Of a stretch of 64,000 nt of DNA, positions 43,548 to 53,883 are shown piece by piece. The translations under genes and the position numbers were made by a program. The DNA comes from Spirochaetia bacterium (GTDB lineage: Bacteria; Spirochaetota; Spirochaetia; Treponematales; Treponemataceae), in the NCBI GenBank assembly GCA_900767955.1, contig CAAGBC010000046.1, positions 1-64,000 on the forward strand, given 5' to 3'. Numbering within the stretch: position 1 is the first letter of the stretch; each line of letters starts with the position of its first letter. The notes under the pieces are model-generated. The model made no database searches. It was not told the DNA's origin and worked only from the letters and a program-made list of their open reading frames with translations.

Positions 43548-45500
43548 TTATACACTCAAATTTGCTTCTGAATATACACCTAGTAAACGAATTTGTTCAG
43601 CAGAACCATTTAATTCATTTAAGATATTTTCAATATATTCTTTTGATTTTTGTTCGGAACTTGGAATTTCTGCATCAGCATAAAACCAATATTTCCATGG
43701 TTGTCCTGCAATAGGTCGTGATTCCAATCTTGTAAGATTTAAATTTTTCTTTTGGAACACACCTAAACAATTATACAAAGCTCCTGTTTCATTTTTTACA
43801 CAGAACATAAATGAAGCTTTATTAGGAACTAAAGAATCATAACTATTTTCTTTAATAAAATGATTAGCTGCAATAACAACAAATCTTGTATAATCTCTTG
43901 GGTCGTCTTCAATTCCTTCTTGTATGATTTCCAAATCGTAATATTTTGAATTGATACTACTTGCAATTGCTGCATTTTCTACTGATTTTGAATCTGCAAC
44001 AAATTTTGCAGCAGTAGATGTAGAAGAAGATGCAATTTTTTCCCAATCATTATGTTCAGAAAGCAATTTTACACATTGAGAATGACCTTGAGGATGAGAA
44101 TAAACTCTCTTTATAGTATCTAATGTAGCACCTTTTACACCAAGTAATGAATGTTGAATTCTTAAATGAATTGCACCAACAATACTTATATCTTCAAAAT
44201 TAGAAAGATTATCGTAATTATCGTAGATAGAACCAGCTAAAGAATTTTCAATAGGAATCATTCCATATTCAGCTCTTCCATCTGCAACAGCTTGGAAAAC
44301 ACCTCTGAAAGAATCAACAGACAATGCTTCAGCATCGCTATCAAAATAACGACCAATTGCTTGTTCTGCATAAGCACCTTGTTTTCCACTAAAAGCACAA
44401 CGGATTTTATTAGGTTTATTTTCTGTAGCGTCAACAGAAGTTGGAACTGAATTATTTTCGTTTCGTATATGAATAACAGATTTTCCAACAACAGGAGCAA
44501 GAGCTTCTATATCGCGCATTAATTTATCAAATTGCTGAGGAAGTAATGCTTGAGGTCCATCAGAAAGTGCTTTTTCTGGACAATTATGCACTTCAACAAT
44601 AATTCCGTCTGCACCAGAAGCGATTGCAGCTAATCCCATTGGAGGAATTTTATCTCTAATTCCAACAGCATGACTTGGGTCTACAATAATAGGAAGATGT
44701 GTTAATCCACGCAAAATAGGAATTGCAGATAAATCAAGAGTATTTCTAGTTGCTTTTTCGTATGTACGAATTCCTCTTTCACAAAGAATAACTTTATCAG
44801 TTCCAGAAGAAAGCAAATATTCAGCAGACATAAGCCATTCTTCTATTGTTGCAGAAAGACCACGCTTTAAGATTACAGGCTTATTTAATTTTCCAAGTTT
44901 TTTAAGCAACTCAAAGTTTTGCATATTTCTTGCGCCAACTTGATAAACATCAACACCACGATCTTCCATTACTTGCAAATATTCAGAAGCAACAACTTCA
45001 GTAACAACAGGAAGACCATATTTATCTCCTGCTTCTTTTAGAAGAATAAGACCTTCTTCGCCAAGTCCCTGAAAAGAATAAGGAGATGTTCTTGGTTTAT
45101 AAGCTCCACCTCGCAACATACAAGCACCACTATTTGCAATTTCTTTTGCAATAGACATCATTTGTTCACGATTTTCAACTGCACAAGGACCTGCAATAGA
45201 AATAATGCGTTGTCCACCTACTCTAATAATTTGTTTTTTATTGTTAGGAATTTCTATTACTGAATTTTGTGGCTGAAATTCGCGGCTTGCCATTTTATAT
45301 GGTTTAGAAATAGGAATAACACTTTCAACACCAGGCTGAAGTTCTACTTCTCTTGGATCAATTTTTAATTTTCCAACAGCAGCAATAATAGTTTTTTCTT
45401 CACCATTAACTTCATTAGTTTTGAAATTATTTTCGCCTAAAAAGTTTGCTAAATTATGTTTTTCTTCTATAGAAATATCTTTCTTTAATACAATAACCAT
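43548..45500 (-). CDS. DAHP synthase / prephenate dehydratase fusion
   Basis: The 650-residue protein joins two enzymes at the ends of the phenylalanine route. Residues 1-90 form a ferredoxin-like regulatory domain, 95-345 an AroF/KDPG-like DAHP synthase (SIAGPCAVENREQMMSIAKEI, GGAYKPRTSPYSFQG, ILKRGLSATIEEW, IIVDPSHAVGIRD), 365-555 a prephenate dehydratase (AFSGKQGAYAEQAI, PIENSLAGSIYDNYDNL, TRFVVIA) and the rest an ACT domain with ESRPIAGQPWKYWF. Chorismate synthesis entry and Phe exit are thus on one chain. AAGGA lies before the ATG, 30 bp after thrA. Confidence 0.9.
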   Translation of the reverse strand: MVIVLKKDISIEEKHNLANFLGENNFKTNEVNGEEKTIIAAVGKLKIDPREVELQPGVESVIPISKPYKMASREFQPQNSVIEIPNNKKQIIRVGGQRIISIAGPCAVENREQMMSIAKEIANSGACMLRGGAYKPRTSPYSFQGLGEEGLILLKEAGDKYGLPVVTEVVASEYLQVMEDRGVDVYQVGARNMQNFELLKKLGKLNKPVILKRGLSATIEEWLMSAEYLLSSGTDKVILCERGIRTYEKATRNTLDLSAIPILRGLTHLPIIVDPSHAVGIRDKIPPMGLAAIASGADGIIVEVHNCPEKALSDGPQALLPQQFDKLMRDIEALAPVVGKSVIHIRNENNSVPTSVDATENKPNKIRCAFSGKQGAYAEQAIGRYFDSDAEALSVDSFRGVFQAVADGRAEYGMIPIENSLAGSIYDNYDNLSNFEDISIVGAIHLRIQHSLLGVKGATLDTIKRVYSHPQGHSQCVKLLSEHNDWEKIASSSTSTAAKFVADSKSVENAAIASSINSKYYDLEIIQEGIEDDPRDYTRFVVIAANHFIKENSYDSLVPNKASFMFCVKNETGALYNCLGVFQKKNLNLTRLESRPIAGQPWKYWFYADAEIPSSEQKSKEYIENILNELNGSAEQIRLLGVYSEANLSV

Positions 45501-45530
45501 ATTTTTATCCTTAAATAATAAATTTATTTA

Positions 45531-48026
45531 TTATTTATTTTCCATATTAAAACTTACAGTTCTTAAAATATCACCAAAAACACCAGCGGCAGTAACATCA
45601 GCACCAGCACCATAACCTCTAACAGTCAATGGAATTGGATTATATCGTTCAGTATGGAAAACAAAAGCATTTTCTCCGCCTTTTACAGCATACAAAGGAT
45701 GATCTTTTCCAACTTCAAGAATTCCTACGCTACACTTTCCGTCTTGAATTGAAGCACCCATTCTTAAAACTTTATCTTGTTTTTTCAATTCTGCAATTTT
45801 ATTTGCAAAATAATCATCAATTTCAGGAAGTCGTTTTAAGAATTCTTCTGTAGTTCCTGTTGTATCAAAGAAATCAGGGAACAAAGGATTTATAACAACA
45901 TCATCAAGTTCAATTTCTGCACCAGCTTCACGAGCAATAATCAAAGCTTTTCGGGCAACATCCATTCCATTCAAATCATCACGAGGGTCAGGTTCTGTAA
46001 AGCACAATTTTTTTGCTTCCAAAACAGCTTCACTAAAAGAAACACCTTCATCAAGCCGACCAAAAATATATGACAAGGAACCAGACATAATTCCAGAAAA
46101 ACCTGTAAGTCTATCACCACTTTTATAGAAATTCTGCAAAGTATCAATAATAGGAAGACCTGCCCCAACATTTGTTTCATAAAGGAAAAGTCTGTGCATT
46201 TTATTTGCAACTTTACGCAACTGATGATAAAAATCAATTTTCATTGAGTTAGCACGCTTATTTGGTGTTGCAATAGACATACCTGCGTTAAGAATATCTA
46301 AATATCTTTCAGGCAAATCATAAGAAGCTGTACAATCAACAAAAACAGGATTTAAGAATTTATTTCTACGAACAAAATTCAATATTTCATCCAAATTAGT
46401 TGCTGTTTCAGAATTTTGTAAATCTTCACGCCATGAATCTAAATTTACACCAATTGAATTCAAAAGCATCTTTCTACCGTTTGCTACACAAATTACTTTT
46501 AATTCAACATTATCAGCTAAAAGTTTTTTATACTGATTTTTAATTTGCTCAAGTAATGCGCCACCAATTGTGCCAACACCAAAAGCAAAAATTTCTACAG
46601 TTTGTGCAGTATTAAAGAAGAAACGATGACTTACACGCACTGCTAAATCACTAAAATCACCGTCAATAACACAAGAAATACATCTTTCTGAAGAACCTTG
46701 GGCAATTGCAAGAATATTTATATCCTGTGAAGAAACAGCATCTAAGAATTTTGCTGCAATTCCACGATTTTCAATCATTCCATCACCAACAACAGAAACA
46801 ATTGCACAATTTGCTCTAACTTCAATAGGATTTATTAATCCTTCTTTTAGTTCAAATTGCAACTGTTGTTCCAAAATATTTTTTACTTTTTCTGCATGAA
46901 CAGCTTTTACACAAAATGAAATTGTAAATTCAGAAGATGATTGTGTAATTAACAAAATTGAAATATTTCCACTTGAAACAGCTGCAAAAATTCTACTTGC
47001 AATACCAGAACGGTCTTTCATTCCTGTACCACTAACACTAACCATAGCAACTTGTTTTAAGCAAGAAATTCCACATATTGGCTTTTTGCGTTCACTAGAA
47101 AAAGGACCTTTTGAAATACGAGTTCCTCTGGCATTTGGATTTTGACTATTCAAACTCCAAGCTTCAATTTGTTTTGAAGCCAAAGGTGCTAATGTTTTTG
47201 GATGAAGAACTTTTGAACCAAAGAAAGATAATTCCATTGCTTCATCATAACTCATATCATCAACAACAATTGCATCTTTTACAATTCTTGGATCAGCAGT
47301 ATAAACGCCATCTACATCAGTCCAAAATTCAACACGAGATGAATCTAAACAAGAACCTACAATTGCTGCAGAAAAATCAGACCCATTTCTGCCTAACAAA
47401 CCTGGAACCCATTCTTTATTATTACTAGAACGCCAAGAACAAATAAATCCAGGGAAAATAATAATTCGATTGTTTGATTTTTCGCCATTGTCTTTATAAG
47501 GTTTAAAAGCTTCTGCACTAATAGCATAATCTGGCTCACCTTCTTTTTGAGAGCCTGTTGCAAAAATAAAGTTTCTAGTATCAAGCAAAATTACATCTTG
47601 ATTTTTTGCTTTTAAAACAGCTTCAAGAATAGGAGTAGACAATAATTCGCCCAATCCCATAATACGACAATGAACAGTATTTGGACATTCTTCAAAAGCT
47701 ACACAACCAGACAAAAGTCTTGAATATTCTTCAAATAAAGGTTCAAGTTTTGCCATTACATCTTTTGAAGAAAAACCATCAAGTTTATTTTCTAATTCAT
47801 TACAAATTAATAAATGTTTTTCTTTTATATCTGAAACAAAATTATCAGCAGAACTTCCTGAAATACAAGATTCAATACTTGCTTGAAGGCTGTTAGAAAT
47901 TCCCGCAACTGCGGAAGCAACAACACTAAGTTTATCTTTTTCTGCACGTTCTACAATTATATTAGCTGAATCAATAATATGATCAGCATCTCCCATTGAT
48001 GTTCCACCAAATTTAAGTGTGAGCAT
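45531..48026 (-). CDS. thrA: Bifunctional aspartokinase/homoserine dehydrogenase
   Basis: The start at 48026 has GGGAG at the right distance; an ATG at 48038 would bury it. The 831-residue protein has an aspartokinase (LTLKFGGTSMGDADH, LLGRNGSDFSAAIVG, VDGVYTADPR), paired ACT domains and a homoserine dehydrogenase (FAFGVGTIGGALLEQI, ETNVGAGLPIIDTLQNFYKSGD, CFTEPDPRDDLNGMDVARK). It feeds threonine and methionine. TTGTTA-17-TAAAAT lies about 50 bp upstream. The lysC isoform is at 33673-34998. Confidence 0.94.
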   Translation of the reverse strand: MLTLKFGGTSMGDADHIIDSANIIVERAEKDKLSVVASAVAGISNSLQASIESCISGSSADNFVSDIKEKHLLICNELENKLDGFSSKDVMAKLEPLFEEYSRLLSGCVAFEECPNTVHCRIMGLGELLSTPILEAVLKAKNQDVILLDTRNFIFATGSQKEGEPDYAISAEAFKPYKDNGEKSNNRIIIFPGFICSWRSSNNKEWVPGLLGRNGSDFSAAIVGSCLDSSRVEFWTDVDGVYTADPRIVKDAIVVDDMSYDEAMELSFFGSKVLHPKTLAPLASKQIEAWSLNSQNPNARGTRISKGPFSSERKKPICGISCLKQVAMVSVSGTGMKDRSGIASRIFAAVSSGNISILLITQSSSEFTISFCVKAVHAEKVKNILEQQLQFELKEGLINPIEVRANCAIVSVVGDGMIENRGIAAKFLDAVSSQDINILAIAQGSSERCISCVIDGDFSDLAVRVSHRFFFNTAQTVEIFAFGVGTIGGALLEQIKNQYKKLLADNVELKVICVANGRKMLLNSIGVNLDSWREDLQNSETATNLDEILNFVRRNKFLNPVFVDCTASYDLPERYLDILNAGMSIATPNKRANSMKIDFYHQLRKVANKMHRLFLYETNVGAGLPIIDTLQNFYKSGDRLTGFSGIMSGSLSYIFGRLDEGVSFSEAVLEAKKLCFTEPDPRDDLNGMDVARKALIIAREAGAEIELDDVVINPLFPDFFDTTGTTEEFLKRLPEIDDYFANKIAELKKQDKVLRMGASIQDGKCSVGILEVGKDHPLYAVKGGENAFVFHTERYNPIPLTVRGYGAGADVTAAGVFGDILRTVSFNMENK

Positions 48027-48131
48027 AGGAACTCCCATTGAATAAAATCTTTGTTCAGCAATAATTTTGCCAATAAATGTGAAAATATTTTACAAAAAAT
48101 CTGCTATTTTAACAAGCATATTAATAAAGCA

Positions 48132-48950
48132 CTATTCTTCGTCTTGACCACATTTTATACGAATAAAATGTACATTTCCTTCTATTGTAATCTTGTCACT
48201 TGGAGCAATTGCATAAATCTGTTCTTTTTCTAAATCAAACAATTGATTAGTTTTACAATCTTTTAACTTTCCAGAACCTTCAAGAATAAACAACATTTGC
48301 CAATTGCTAGGAATTTTTTCCCCAGAAACGAACATTCCCCAGCCACCTTTTACATTAATTTCTTCCAATGTAAAATATTGACAAGAAAATTCCTTTGAAA
48401 ATTTTTCAATTGGTTTTATTTTATCATTTTTTATAACAGCAATGCCTTTTTCAACATGAAGTTCTCTATCTCGGCCCCAATCGTACAATCTATAAGTAGT
48501 GTCACATGACTGCTGAATTTCAAGCAAACGCAACCCTTTTCCAATAGCATGAACTGTTCCAGCTGGAATAAAAATAAAATCACATTTACTAACAGGCACA
48601 ATATTCAAAAAATCTTCAAGAGTATTATTTAATATTGCATCTTTTATCTGTTCTTTTGTGTATTGTTTTTTTAAACCGTAAACTAAAGAAGCATCTGGTA
48701 AAGCGTCCAAAACATACCAACATTCAGTTTTTCCAACAGCGTCGTTACCTTCTAATAATTTTGCAGAATCATCATCAGGATGAACTTGAATTGACAGATT
48801 TTCGTTGGCCTGAATAATTTTTACTAACAAAGGATAATTGCCACCCATTGCATTAAGCAAATCTTGTTGCAATCCATTTTCATGAGTAGAAGCAATCCAT
48901 TGTTCATAGCCCCAAATTTTATCTAATTGAATAGCGTTTAATTTTAGCAT
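48132..48950 (-). CDS. manA: Mannose-6-phosphate isomerase, class I
   Basis: The start at 48950 is shared with the stop of the upstream gene (TAATG), with GGGAA before it; the 272-residue protein has KIWGYEQWIAS, LLVKIIQANENLSIQVHPDD (zinc ligands), ECWYVLDALPDASLVYGL and FIPAGTVHAIG. It interconverts fructose-6-phosphate and mannose-6-phosphate and could feed GDP-mannose. It is the short Firmicute-like type. Confidence 0.9.
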   Translation of the reverse strand: MLKLNAIQLDKIWGYEQWIASTHENGLQQDLLNAMGGNYPLLVKIIQANENLSIQVHPDDDSAKLLEGNDAVGKTECWYVLDALPDASLVYGLKKQYTKEQIKDAILNNTLEDFLNIVPVSKCDFIFIPAGTVHAIGKGLRLLEIQQSCDTTYRLYDWGRDRELHVEKGIAVIKNDKIKPIEKFSKEFSCQYFTLEEINVKGGWGMFVSGEKIPSNWQMLFILEGSGKLKDCKTNQLFDLEKEQIYAIAPSDKITIEGNVHFIRIKCGQDEE

Positions 48951-49858
48951 TATTTTTCCCAAAGAATTTCAGGGTAATAACCGTCTTTTATTTTTTTTGC
49001 AATTTCGGCTTTTACGATTTCTCTATCTTCTGGATAAGTCATACCAAACCAGTTTTCTGAAGAAGTAAAGAATTTTACAATACCCTCTTTATTTTTAATA
49101 ATATCACTAGCGGCAACAGGAAGTAATGCTTCTGCTTTTTCTGTAGCAACATTTGCAGAAATAAAGTTTTCCCAATATAAATTAAATCTTTCAAAAGCTT
49201 TTGGAGTGAATCCAAACAAATTCATACTAACCCATTCTTTTCCTGTTAGCTGAATTTTTTTATCACCCATTTCGCTAATAATTTTTTCACCTTCATAATA
49301 AATCTTTAAATTTTCTTCGATTGATTCAAGACAATTATCTTTTACTGAACAAACTCCACGACTAACAGAGCCACTACGACTCATAGTATTTCCCAAAACA
49401 TAACCAACCATTGCGTGTTCAGTAGAATCATTAGATACAGATGATAAATATTCACCTAAAACTTTAAAAGCTTCTCTACCATAATAATCATCAGAATTGA
49501 TTACAGCAAAAGGAGTATTAATTTTTTCTTGAGCACACAAAATTGCATGAGCTGTTCCCCATGGTTTTGTACGGTTTTCTGATAATTTTATTTGTTCATC
49601 AGAAAGCAAACTTTCTTTTGACTGAAAAACATAATCAGCATCAAAATTCTTTGCAACTCTATCAAATAATCGTTCACGGAAATCTTTTTCTATATCTTTT
49701 CTGATGATGTATACAACTTTTCCAAAACCACACTTTTTTGCATCAAATGCAGCATAATCAAGCAAACATTCACCGTGTAGGCCAACTCCATCTATTTGTT
49801 TTACCCCACCATAACGACTTCCCATTCCAGCGGCAAGAACTAATAATGTTGGTTTCAT
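48950..49858 (-). CDS. Nucleotidyltransferase (sugar-nucleotide pyrophosphorylase type)
   Basis: The 302-residue protein has the NTP-transferase opening LLVLAAGMGSRYGGVKQID, PWGTAHAILCAQEKINTPFAVINSDDYYG and a C-terminal extension. It is related to GalU/RmlA enzymes but lacks the closest hallmarks, so the sugar phosphate is not known. The coupled manA suggests mannose or another hexose. AAGGAG precedes the ATG. Confidence 0.75.
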   Translation of the reverse strand: MKPTLLVLAAGMGSRYGGVKQIDGVGLHGECLLDYAAFDAKKCGFGKVVYIIRKDIEKDFRERLFDRVAKNFDADYVFQSKESLLSDEQIKLSENRTKPWGTAHAILCAQEKINTPFAVINSDDYYGREAFKVLGEYLSSVSNDSTEHAMVGYVLGNTMSRSGSVSRGVCSVKDNCLESIEENLKIYYEGEKIISEMGDKKIQLTGKEWVSMNLFGFTPKAFERFNLYWENFISANVATEKAEALLPVAASDIIKNKEGIVKFFTSSENWFGMTYPEDREIVKAEIAKKIKDGYYPEILWEK

Positions 49859-49884
49859 ATAAACTCCTTTTTTAATTAAATATC

Positions 49885-50586
49885 CTAATTAATTGCAGTT
49901 TCCAATGCAATTTTTATCATATCTTTAAAAGTGACTTGTCTTTCTTCTGCTGTAGTTTGTTCACCTGTAATTATGTGATCACTAACAGTTAAAATTGCAA
50001 GCGCTTTTCTATTATATTTAGCTGCTAAAGTATAAAGTTCTGCTGCTTCCATTTCAACACCAAGAACGCCATATTCAGCCCACTTCTTCCAATTTGAATT
50101 GTCATCATAAAACAAATCACTTGAAGCACATGGTCCAACAGCAACATTTATATTATTTTCTTTTGCTTTATTGTATGCAGTATATAGCAAATCAAAATTA
50201 GCTGATGGAGCATAATGCAAATTACCAAAACGCTGAGTAATAATAGCAGAATCTGTACACGCAGAATTTGCAAGAATTGTATCACGCACATGAATATTTT
50301 TATTTATGGCACCACAAGTTCCAACACGAATAGCAGTTTGAACATTGTAAAACTGAAATAATTCATTTACATAAATTGATAGCGAAGGCTGTCCCATTCC
50401 AGTTCCTTGAACAGAAACTTTTTTTCCTTTGTAAGTTCCTGTAAAACCAAACATTCCACGAACTTCACTATAACAAACTGGATTTTCCAAAAAGTTTTCT
50501 GCAATAAATTTTGCTCTTAAAGGGTCACCAGGAAGTAAAATTGCTTGTGCGATTGCTCCTTCAGGAGCGTTTATATGTGTACTCAT
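49885..50586 (-). CDS. deoD: Purine nucleoside phosphorylase, DeoD type
   Basis: DeoD splits purine (deoxy)nucleosides with phosphate. The 233-residue protein has PEGAIAQAILLPGDPLRAKFIAE, RGMFGFTGTYKGKKVSVQGTGMG, IRVGTCGAINK, VEMEAAELYTLAAKYNRKAL and LTVSDHIITGE, matching the hexameric class. No ribosome site; TATAAT ends seven bases before the ATG. Confidence 0.94.
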   Translation of the reverse strand: MSTHINAPEGAIAQAILLPGDPLRAKFIAENFLENPVCYSEVRGMFGFTGTYKGKKVSVQGTGMGQPSLSIYVNELFQFYNVQTAIRVGTCGAINKNIHVRDTILANSACTDSAIITQRFGNLHYAPSANFDLLYTAYNKAKENNINVAVGPCASSDLFYDDNSNWKKWAEYGVLGVEMEAAELYTLAAKYNRKALAILTVSDHIITGEQTTAEERQVTFKDMIKIALETAIN

Positions 50587-50593
50587 AAGTTAT

Positions 50594-50622
50594 ATTATAC
50601 CATAATTTATAATTTATTTACA
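50594..50622 (-). promoter_or_regulatory. deoD promoter (leaderless type)
   Basis: A consensus TATAAT at 50599-50594 lies seven bases before the deoD ATG at 50586. The matching -35 is poor (TGTAAA at 50622-50617, 17-bp spacing). Confidence 0.45.
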
Positions 50623-50633
50623 GTTCAAATTCA

Positions 50634-51215
50634 TTATAAAAAAAGAATCCCAAAAACAGCCCCAGCCGCAAGTAACAAAATAGGATGAACTTTAATTTTG
50701 AACAAAACAAACACAGCAATTACATAAAAATACAAACTTTTCCAATTGAACAAATTTGTCCAACCAGAAACTTCCTTAAAAACTGAAAAATCAGAAGGAA
50801 TATTCACAAGTGCAATCAAAAATATTTGAACTGCAGCAACAAAAATCAAACCTGTAGTAGCAGGTCTTAAAACTGAAAAAACAGATTGAACAATAGGCTT
50901 TTGCTGAAATGACTTTAAAAATTTTGCAATAATCAATATACAAATCAACGAAGGAAGTATTTCCCCAATAGATGTAATGATTGCACCAGGAATTCCATGC
51001 AAATTATAGCCAATATAAGTTGCCATATTTACGCCGATTGGCCCAGGAGTAGATTCAGAAATTGCAACCATATTATAAAACTGTTCAGGAGAAATTAATC
51101 CTCTAGAAACAATAGTTTCTTCCATTAATGTGATAGCAACCAAACCACCACCAATTGTAAACAAACCAACATAAAAAAATATAAAAAATAATTCAATCAA
51201 GGAAACTTCCATCAT
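50634..51215 (-). CDS. CHR (chromate-type) transporter half, second gene
   Basis: The 193-residue membrane protein carries a CHR domain with LFTIGGGLVAITLMEETIVSRGLISPEQF, the STPGPIGVNMATYIGY signature and about five hydrophobic segments. Short CHR proteins work in pairs; its 5' end overlaps the partner gene by 4 bp. They export chromate in some species, but many CHR pairs have other or unknown substrates. Confidence 0.85.
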   Translation of the reverse strand: MMEVSLIELFFIFFYVGLFTIGGGLVAITLMEETIVSRGLISPEQFYNMVAISESTPGPIGVNMATYIGYNLHGIPGAIITSIGEILPSLICILIIAKFLKSFQQKPIVQSVFSVLRPATTGLIFVAAVQIFLIALVNIPSDFSVFKEVSGWTNLFNWKSLYFYVIAVFVLFKIKVHPILLLAAGAVFGILFL

Positions 51216-51793
51216 TCTTTTATTCCTTCATCTTTTTTATTATATTTTTGTTTTATAAAATACATCACTATACCAAGTAAAAATGCAGAAATGATAATAT
51301 AAAAAGATTGAACATTAAAAATAAAAACTGTCAAAAAAGAGCAAAAACAAAGAATAAACGCAAAAAAACTATTTACTGTTTTTTTTGCAAAATTAAAAGT
51401 AATATTAGTCAACAAAGCAGCAACCGCAACATTAATTCCTTTTAACGCCTTTTGAACAATAGGAAAATCAGAAATTGAATTAATCAAACTAGCCAAAATA
51501 GTAATAATAACAATTGAAGGAAAAATAATTCCTAATGTAGCAAAAACACCACCCAAAACACCACATTGCTTATATCCAATAAAAGTAGCAACATTTACAG
51601 CTACAATCCCTGGTGTTGACTGACCAATTGCATAATAATCAAGTAATTCTTCTTCTGTCATCCAGTGAAGTTTATCAATTAATTCCTTTTGAATCATTGG
51701 CATCATGGCAAGACCACCACCAATTGTAAAAAGTCCAATTTTAACAAAAACTAAAAACAACGAACACAAATTTTTCACAATACTGTTTTTCAT
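51212..51793 (-). CDS. CHR (chromate-type) transporter half, first gene
   Basis: The 193-residue protein has LFTIGGGLAMMPMIQKELIDKLHWMTEEE and QSTPGIVAVNVATFIGYKQCG, the CHR domain, with about six hydrophobic segments and a Lys-rich tail. It leads the pair. The start at 51793 has no ribosome site but a strong promoter immediately upstream. Confidence 0.85.
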   Translation of the reverse strand: MKNSIVKNLCSLFLVFVKIGLFTIGGGLAMMPMIQKELIDKLHWMTEEELLDYYAIGQSTPGIVAVNVATFIGYKQCGVLGGVFATLGIIFPSIVIITILASLINSISDFPIVQKALKGINVAVAALLTNITFNFAKKTVNSFFAFILCFCSFLTVFIFNVQSFYIIISAFLLGIVMYFIKQKYNKKDEGIKE

Positions 51794-51799
51794 ATCAAC

Positions 51800-51828
51800 A
51801 GTTTACCAAGGAGAAAAATCAATGTAAA
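51800..51828 (-). promoter_or_regulatory. CHR pair promoter (leaderless type)
   Basis: TTTACA at 51828-51823, 17 bp, TAAACT at 51805-51800 and six bases to the ATG at 51793. Confidence 0.6.
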
Positions 51829-51841
51829 TATAAAGCAACAA

Positions 51842-53878
51842 CTATTTTAATTCCACAATATTAGAAGTCATATCAATTTCTGTTGTAACGCCATCATCTT
51901 TATACAATAAATATGAATTCGTTCCGTTTACATCACCAAGTAGCGAAATTGTAGAATAATCAAGGCTATTAGTATTTTCACAAGCATTAACAATTGGAAT
52001 TATATGATTCTTTCTTATAAAAAATACAACTTCATTCAAAGGAACATTTATATAAATATCGCCTTTTTTAAATTCCTGTTGTTCAATAGTGCCATCAGCT
52101 TTAAATCTTACTTGAATCATATCTTCTGGTAAATAAACAATTCGCCCTTTTGCATTTTCATTACAAACAGGACAAATCATTACTTCATCACCTAAAATTA
52201 ATTGATCTTCAATTTCTAAACAACGACTATCTTCAGTAAAAACAAAAGACAAAGGCTTAAACATCAAAGTGGAATTTACACAAGCTTTTATATATTCGCT
52301 ATACAAATACGGAATCAAACGATAACGAACTTCAATAATTGCTTTAAAATCTTTAGTATTTTCAAACTGATAACATTCTTGCTCTCTAGTTCCTAATGCA
52401 GAATGATTGCGCATCAAAGGAGTAAAAATTCCAAATGCTAGCCAACGCAACAACAGTTCCCTATTAGAATTACAACCAAATCCACCAATATCTGCACCAG
52501 AATAAATAAATCCACACATATTTAAACTTGGCATCATTTTTATTTCCAGCGCTAAGTGTGACCACCAAGAAGCATTGTCTCCAGTCCAAATTCCGCCATA
52601 TCTGTGCATTCCTATGTAACTTGCTCTAGAAAACAAAAGTGTTCTTTTTCCTTTGCGAATAGAAGCTAATTCTTCCCCAGCACTTTTAGTCATATTAAAT
52701 CCATATAAATTATGAATATCATAATGATTTACAGCTACACTTTTGTTATTTTGAACACACTGATGATAAAATCGCTTATAATCATCTATACTATTAGAAA
52801 TTTTATAAACATTGTCTTTAAATTGGAAAAATGAATTAATATCAAGGTTTGTTGTATCCATCTTTTTTAAAGCTTCAACAACTTCTGATAATCCATCTTC
52901 TGAATAGAAAATTGCAGGTTCATTCATATCATTCCAAAAACCTTCAATTCCCATATCCGTCAGAATTTTGTATTTTTGACCAAACCAATGGCGAACTTGC
53001 TTTTGCATAAAATCAGGAAAATGAGTTTTTCCAGGCCAAACACCTGCAACAAAATTTTCACCATTTTGTTTTTTACAAAAATAATTATTTTCTACGCCTT
53101 CTTCGTAAACATCATAACCATCTTCAATTTTTACACCAGCGTCAATAATCGGAACTAATCGAATTCCTTTAGTTTTTAAGTCATCAGAAAATTTCTTTAA
53201 TTCAGGAAATCTATCTTTATCAACTGTAAAATCCTTAAAATCCTTCATGTAATCAATATCAAGACAAATTGAATCTAATGGAATATTTTCTTTTTTATAA
53301 GATTCATAAACATTTCTGATATCAGCTTCAGTTTTATAGCCCCATCGACTTTGCATAAAACCAAAAGCCCACAAAGGAGCAATATAACTTTGACCAATAA
53401 GTTTTCTAAATTGATATACAATATTTATCAAAGGATTTTTATTTTCTTCTAATTCAGGAAGAATTTCATACAAAGCAATATCCGAACGCTCTGCATAAAT
53501 ATGAATTTCATCAATTTTGGAATATCCAATATCAAAAGAAATTTTTCCTGGATAATCAAAGAAAAAAGCTCTATCACATTTTGAATCATTTGGATTATGA
53601 ATAATAATAAAATTATGAGCGCCATACAAAGATTGTTTTTCTTCCGTATGGCTAGGGTCATCAGAACAAAAACTAGAATACAAATGATTTCTTTTATTTA
53701 TTCCACCAATACTTTGTCCCAAACCGTACACAATAGTATCAGAATCAATTTTACATTTAAAAGAAAAACCATTATCGCAATTAATCTGAACACCTTTTGG
53801 AATTCCACTTGATTTTTTTATTTGCTTTACAACAGCATCTGTTTCAAATGGAATACCAAACTCATATTTATTTATCAT
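51842..53878 (-). CDS. Glycoside hydrolase family 31 alpha-glucosidase-like
   Basis: The start at 53878 (MINKYEFGIPF) with AAAGGG is preferred to 53986, which lies inside malG. About 678 residues: the GH31 barrel has WGYKTEADIRNVYESYKKENIPLDSICLDIDYMKDFKDF, GIEGFWNDMNEPAIF with the nucleophile Asp, and WTGDNASWWSHLALEIKM with the acid/base Asp. It should release glucose or a related sugar from alpha-glucosides. No signal peptide is seen, so it acts on imported sugars. It is the last gene of the importer operon. Confidence 0.9.
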   Translation of the reverse strand: MINKYEFGIPFETDAVVKQIKKSSGIPKGVQINCDNGFSFKCKIDSDTIVYGLGQSIGGINKRNHLYSSFCSDDPSHTEEKQSLYGAHNFIIIHNPNDSKCDRAFFFDYPGKISFDIGYSKIDEIHIYAERSDIALYEILPELEENKNPLINIVYQFRKLIGQSYIAPLWAFGFMQSRWGYKTEADIRNVYESYKKENIPLDSICLDIDYMKDFKDFTVDKDRFPELKKFSDDLKTKGIRLVPIIDAGVKIEDGYDVYEEGVENNYFCKKQNGENFVAGVWPGKTHFPDFMQKQVRHWFGQKYKILTDMGIEGFWNDMNEPAIFYSEDGLSEVVEALKKMDTTNLDINSFFQFKDNVYKISNSIDDYKRFYHQCVQNNKSVAVNHYDIHNLYGFNMTKSAGEELASIRKGKRTLLFSRASYIGMHRYGGIWTGDNASWWSHLALEIKMMPSLNMCGFIYSGADIGGFGCNSNRELLLRWLAFGIFTPLMRNHSALGTREQECYQFENTKDFKAIIEVRYRLIPYLYSEYIKACVNSTLMFKPLSFVFTEDSRCLEIEDQLILGDEVMICPVCNENAKGRIVYLPEDMIQVRFKADGTIEQQEFKKGDIYINVPLNEVVFFIRKNHIIPIVNACENTNSLDYSTISLLGDVNGTNSYLLYKDDGVTTEIDMTSNIVELK

Positions 53879-53883
53879 AAAAA

